Of a stretch of DNA of 15,996 bases, positions 13,987 through 15,996 are shown in pieces; positions within the stretch are counted from its first letter, which is position 1; each line of letters starts with the position of its first letter. Below the pieces are notes generated by a model, which saw only the letters and a list, made by a program, of their open reading frames with translations, ran no database searches and was not told where the DNA came from. The position numbers and the translations under genes are program-made. The stretch covers positions 27,524 through 43,519 of the forward strand of contig DJDY01000082.1 in NCBI GenBank assembly GCA_002435585.1, given 5' to 3'. This stretch comes from Lachnospira sp. UBA5912 (GTDB lineage Bacteria; Bacillota; Clostridia; Lachnospirales; Lachnospiraceae).

Positions 13987-15996
13987 TTATGCTTTTTTCA
14001 ACTTAGCAAATCCTGCAAGCATTTTCTTAAGTCCATATTCATCAAACTTAACAGATACCATATAATCACGTTCGCCGGAATCTATAGATATAACCTTTCC
14101 TCTGCCAAACTTACTATGTTCGACCATATCACCAACAGAATATCCAAGCCCTGTAACATTTCCGCATGATTTACCTGTTACATTATCCTGCACAGCTTCT
14201 GACTTATTTCCTTGCTCTGATGCATTAGATGATGTCATACTAGTACTTTTCTTAGATGGCTTTTTCAAATCAAACAAGTCCATAGGGAATTCTTTACCGA
14301 ATCCCACCTTGGTATTTATCCCTGCATTATCTGTATCCCTTATTGCTTCTTTCGTTGCCTCATCCACCTTATCTGTTACAGACTTCTTAGGATGTGCACT
14401 ATATGCACCTGGCTTCTTAACCCCTGTGCCATATGGACTTGCAGAACCATAATAACTTACACTTCCAGTATTACGTGTTCCTGTTGCTCCACTTCCATAA
14501 CCTGTTAAGCCTGTTTTTGCATAAGGCGATGTAAAACCTGTTACACCAGGACTGCCTCCTCTTCCCGACGAACCATATGTATTATTACCATAACCATTGC
14601 TTTTATACATACCACCCGGCTTTGAAGCACCGCCTATCTTTACCCTGTCAGACTGTTTGTACGTTGTATTACCACTTCCATATCTGCTAAGTGCAGCCTT
14701 TGCATTTGCCCTTATATTGTATACAGGCTGTTCTTCTGATTCATCCCTGCCACCATATGCTATCTTACCCTTATAACCTGAGCTGTTATTTTCTATATTA
14801 AGATATTCATCCGGTATCTCTTTAATAAATCTTGATACTTTATTCATCTGTGTTTCCCCGCGTACCATACGCATCTTTGCACTACTTAAATTAAGTATCT
14901 TTTCAGCCCTGGTTATACCTACATAACATAGTCTTCTCTCTTCCTCTATCTCTGTAGGATCATCTGATACAATAGTCATATAGCTTGGAAATAGTCCATC
15001 TTCCATACCTGTCATAAACACTATCGGAAACTCAAGACCTTTCGCGCTATGAAGTGTCATAAGCATAACCTGTTTTTCTGATTCGTCAAGGTTATCTATA
15101 TCAGCTATAAGCGCAACTTCCTCTAAGAAACCACTAAGAGAGGCCTCTTCATTCTTTTCGGCACAGCTATTCTCATAACCTACAACCTTGTTGATCAATT
15201 CGTCAATATTTTCCTGTCGTGCTTCGATTTCTTCTGCTGTTTCATTCTCTGCAAGACTTTCTATATACCTTGTATCATCAAGTACTGTCTTTACAAGTTC
15301 TTTAAGACTTAAGAATTCCTGTTTTGCTTTAAGTGAATTAATAAGCGTAACAAATGGCTCTATTTTGCCTGCGCCTCTTTTTATTGTGTCAATATTCTCT
15401 GCATAACATAATGCCTGCCAGAACGTAATATCATTCTGATCTGCATATTCCTGGACACGTTCTATGGTCGTCGCACCTATTCCTCTCTTAGGAACATTAA
15501 TAATACGTCTTACAGCCTGTCCATCCATACCATTATCAATTGTCTTAAGATATGCAAGAATATCTTTGATTTCCTTTCTCTGATAAAAGCTGATGCCACC
15601 ATATATTCTATAAGGTATATTCTTCATCATCAGCTTTTCTTCAAGCACACGCGACTGTGCATTGGTTCTGTATAGAATCGCTATATCGTTATAATTCCAC
15701 CCATCACGGACATATGAACTTATGGCATCAACTACTCCTTGTGCCTCATCATAACCATTCTCATAAAGTGTGTAATTAACCTTTTCACCTTCGCCATTCT
15801 CAGTCCACAGGCTCTTTGTTTTTCTGCCTACATTATTCTGTATAACGGCATTGGCAGCGTTAAGTATAGTCTGTGTTGAACGATAATTCTGCTCAAGCTT
15901 TATAACCTTGGTTCCCTCAAATGTATTCTCAAAGTTAAGAATATTAGTAATATTAGCTCCCCTGAACTTATATATCGACTGGTCATCATCACCAAC
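13987..15996 (-). CDS. pcrA: PcrA/UvrD-type 3'-5' DNA helicase, C-terminal 669 residues (5' end outside window)
   Basis: A superfamily 1A helicase, ATP-driven, acting in DNA repair, replication-fork maintenance and transcription-replication conflict. The frame is open to the window edge and begins with motif III (VGDDDQSIYKFRGA). Motif IV (LEQNYRST, visible residues 34-41), AILYRTNAQSR (106-116), motif V (MTLHSAKGLEFPIVF, 313-327) and motif VI (EEERRLCYVGITRAEK, 351-366) follow. The Walker A and DExx motifs are outside. A linker of about 210 residues (405-617) is rich in Gly, Ser, Thr, Tyr and Asn, with YGSG, SPYAKTG and SPYGTG units. The last 52 residues (YSVGDMVEHSKFGRGKVISI onward) are the Tudor-like domain that in Bacillus PcrA contacts RNA polymerase. 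The linker is much longer than in classical PcrA. The internal GTG at 15648 is only a valine codon, not a start. Confidence 0.95.
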   Translation of the reverse strand, partial: VGDDDQSIYKFRGANITNILNFENTFEGTKVIKLEQNYRSTQTILNAANAVIQNNVGRKTKSLWTENGEGEKVNYTLYENGYDEAQGVVDAISSYVRDGWNYNDIAILYRTNAQSRVLEEKLMMKNIPYRIYGGISFYQRKEIKDILAYLKTIDNGMDGQAVRRIINVPKRGIGATTIERVQEYADQNDITFWQALCYAENIDTIKRGAGKIEPFVTLINSLKAKQEFLSLKELVKTVLDDTRYIESLAENETAEEIEARQENIDELINKVVGYENSCAEKNEEASLSGFLEEVALIADIDNLDESEKQVMLMTLHSAKGLEFPIVFMTGMEDGLFPSYMTIVSDDPTEIEEERRLCYVGITRAEKILNLSSAKMRMVRGETQMNKVSRFIKEIPDEYLNIENNSSGYKGKIAYGGRDESEEQPVYNIRANAKAALSRYGSGNTTYKQSDRVKIGGASKPGGMYKSNGYGNNTYGSSGRGGSPGVTGFTSPYAKTGLTGYGSGATGTRNTGSVSYYGSASPYGTGVKKPGAYSAHPKKSVTDKVDEATKEAIRDTDNAGINTKVGFGKEFPMDLFDLKKPSKKSTSMTSSNASEQGNKSEAVQDNVTGKSCGNVTGLGYSVGDMVEHSKFGRGKVISIDSGERDYMVSVKFDEYGLKKMLAGFAKLKKA

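Noticed and set aside
15646..15648. GTG as the start of the helicase gene
   Set aside because: The frame is open to the window edge and encodes helicase motifs III and IV upstream; the GTG is an internal valine codon.

Overview
This AT-rich window reads as chromosomal core DNA of a low-GC Gram-positive gut-type anaerobe, most likely Lachnospiraceae (Roseburia/Eubacterium/Lachnospira-like). The clues are the protein families, strong AAAGGAG/AGGAGG ribosome binding sites, consensus-like sigma-A promoters and uridine-tailed hairpin terminators. This is inference from style and families; no rRNA or other phylogenetic marker lies in the window. Every convincing gene is on the minus strand, so the text follows each gene from high to low coordinates. 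No tRNA, rRNA, CRISPR array, transposase or phage gene was seen.

Right end (about 11700-15996): a PcrA/UvrD-type DNA helicase running off the window edge, with an unusually long Gly/Ser/Tyr-rich linker before its C-terminal Tudor-like domain. Next comes a 93-residue single-pass membrane protein with a strongly acidic tail, its own promoter and a terminator. A repeat-rich gene-free stretch with a 17-bp tandem repeat leads to the promoter of an RlmD/RlmCD-type 23S rRNA uridine methyltransferase, which ends in a UUCG-loop terminator at its stop codon.

Middle (about 8600-11700): a 171-residue three-helix membrane protein of unknown function behind a long AT-rich leader and a perfect 15-bp terminator, then a membrane diguanylate cyclase (7 TM, GAF, GGDEF) with its own promoter. 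The cyclase keeps an intact GGDEF motif but lacks the RxxD inhibitory site.

Left-centre (about 3380-8500): a TetR-family regulator, a DUF308/HdeD-like membrane protein, a radical SAM enzyme with five extra C-terminal cysteines, and an oleate hydratase (MCRA family) with a long N-terminal extension containing a hydrophobic segment. Their order suggests a membrane or fatty-acid stress group under a local regulator, but each gene appears separately transcribed and no shared operator was proven. Just downstream of the hydratase is a 114-bp imperfect palindrome with 30-bp arms and internal hairpins, a candidate MITE-like element or structured RNA.

Left end (1-3326): a membrane-anchored calcineurin-type metallophosphoesterase with a long structured leader, a MATE efflux transporter with its own promoter, and the first 107 codons of a membrane protein cut by the window edge.

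For five genes the ribosome binding site argues for a start different from the longest reading frame (phosphoesterase, radical SAM enzyme, DUF308 protein, diguanylate cyclase) or shows that the apparent start is internal (helicase).
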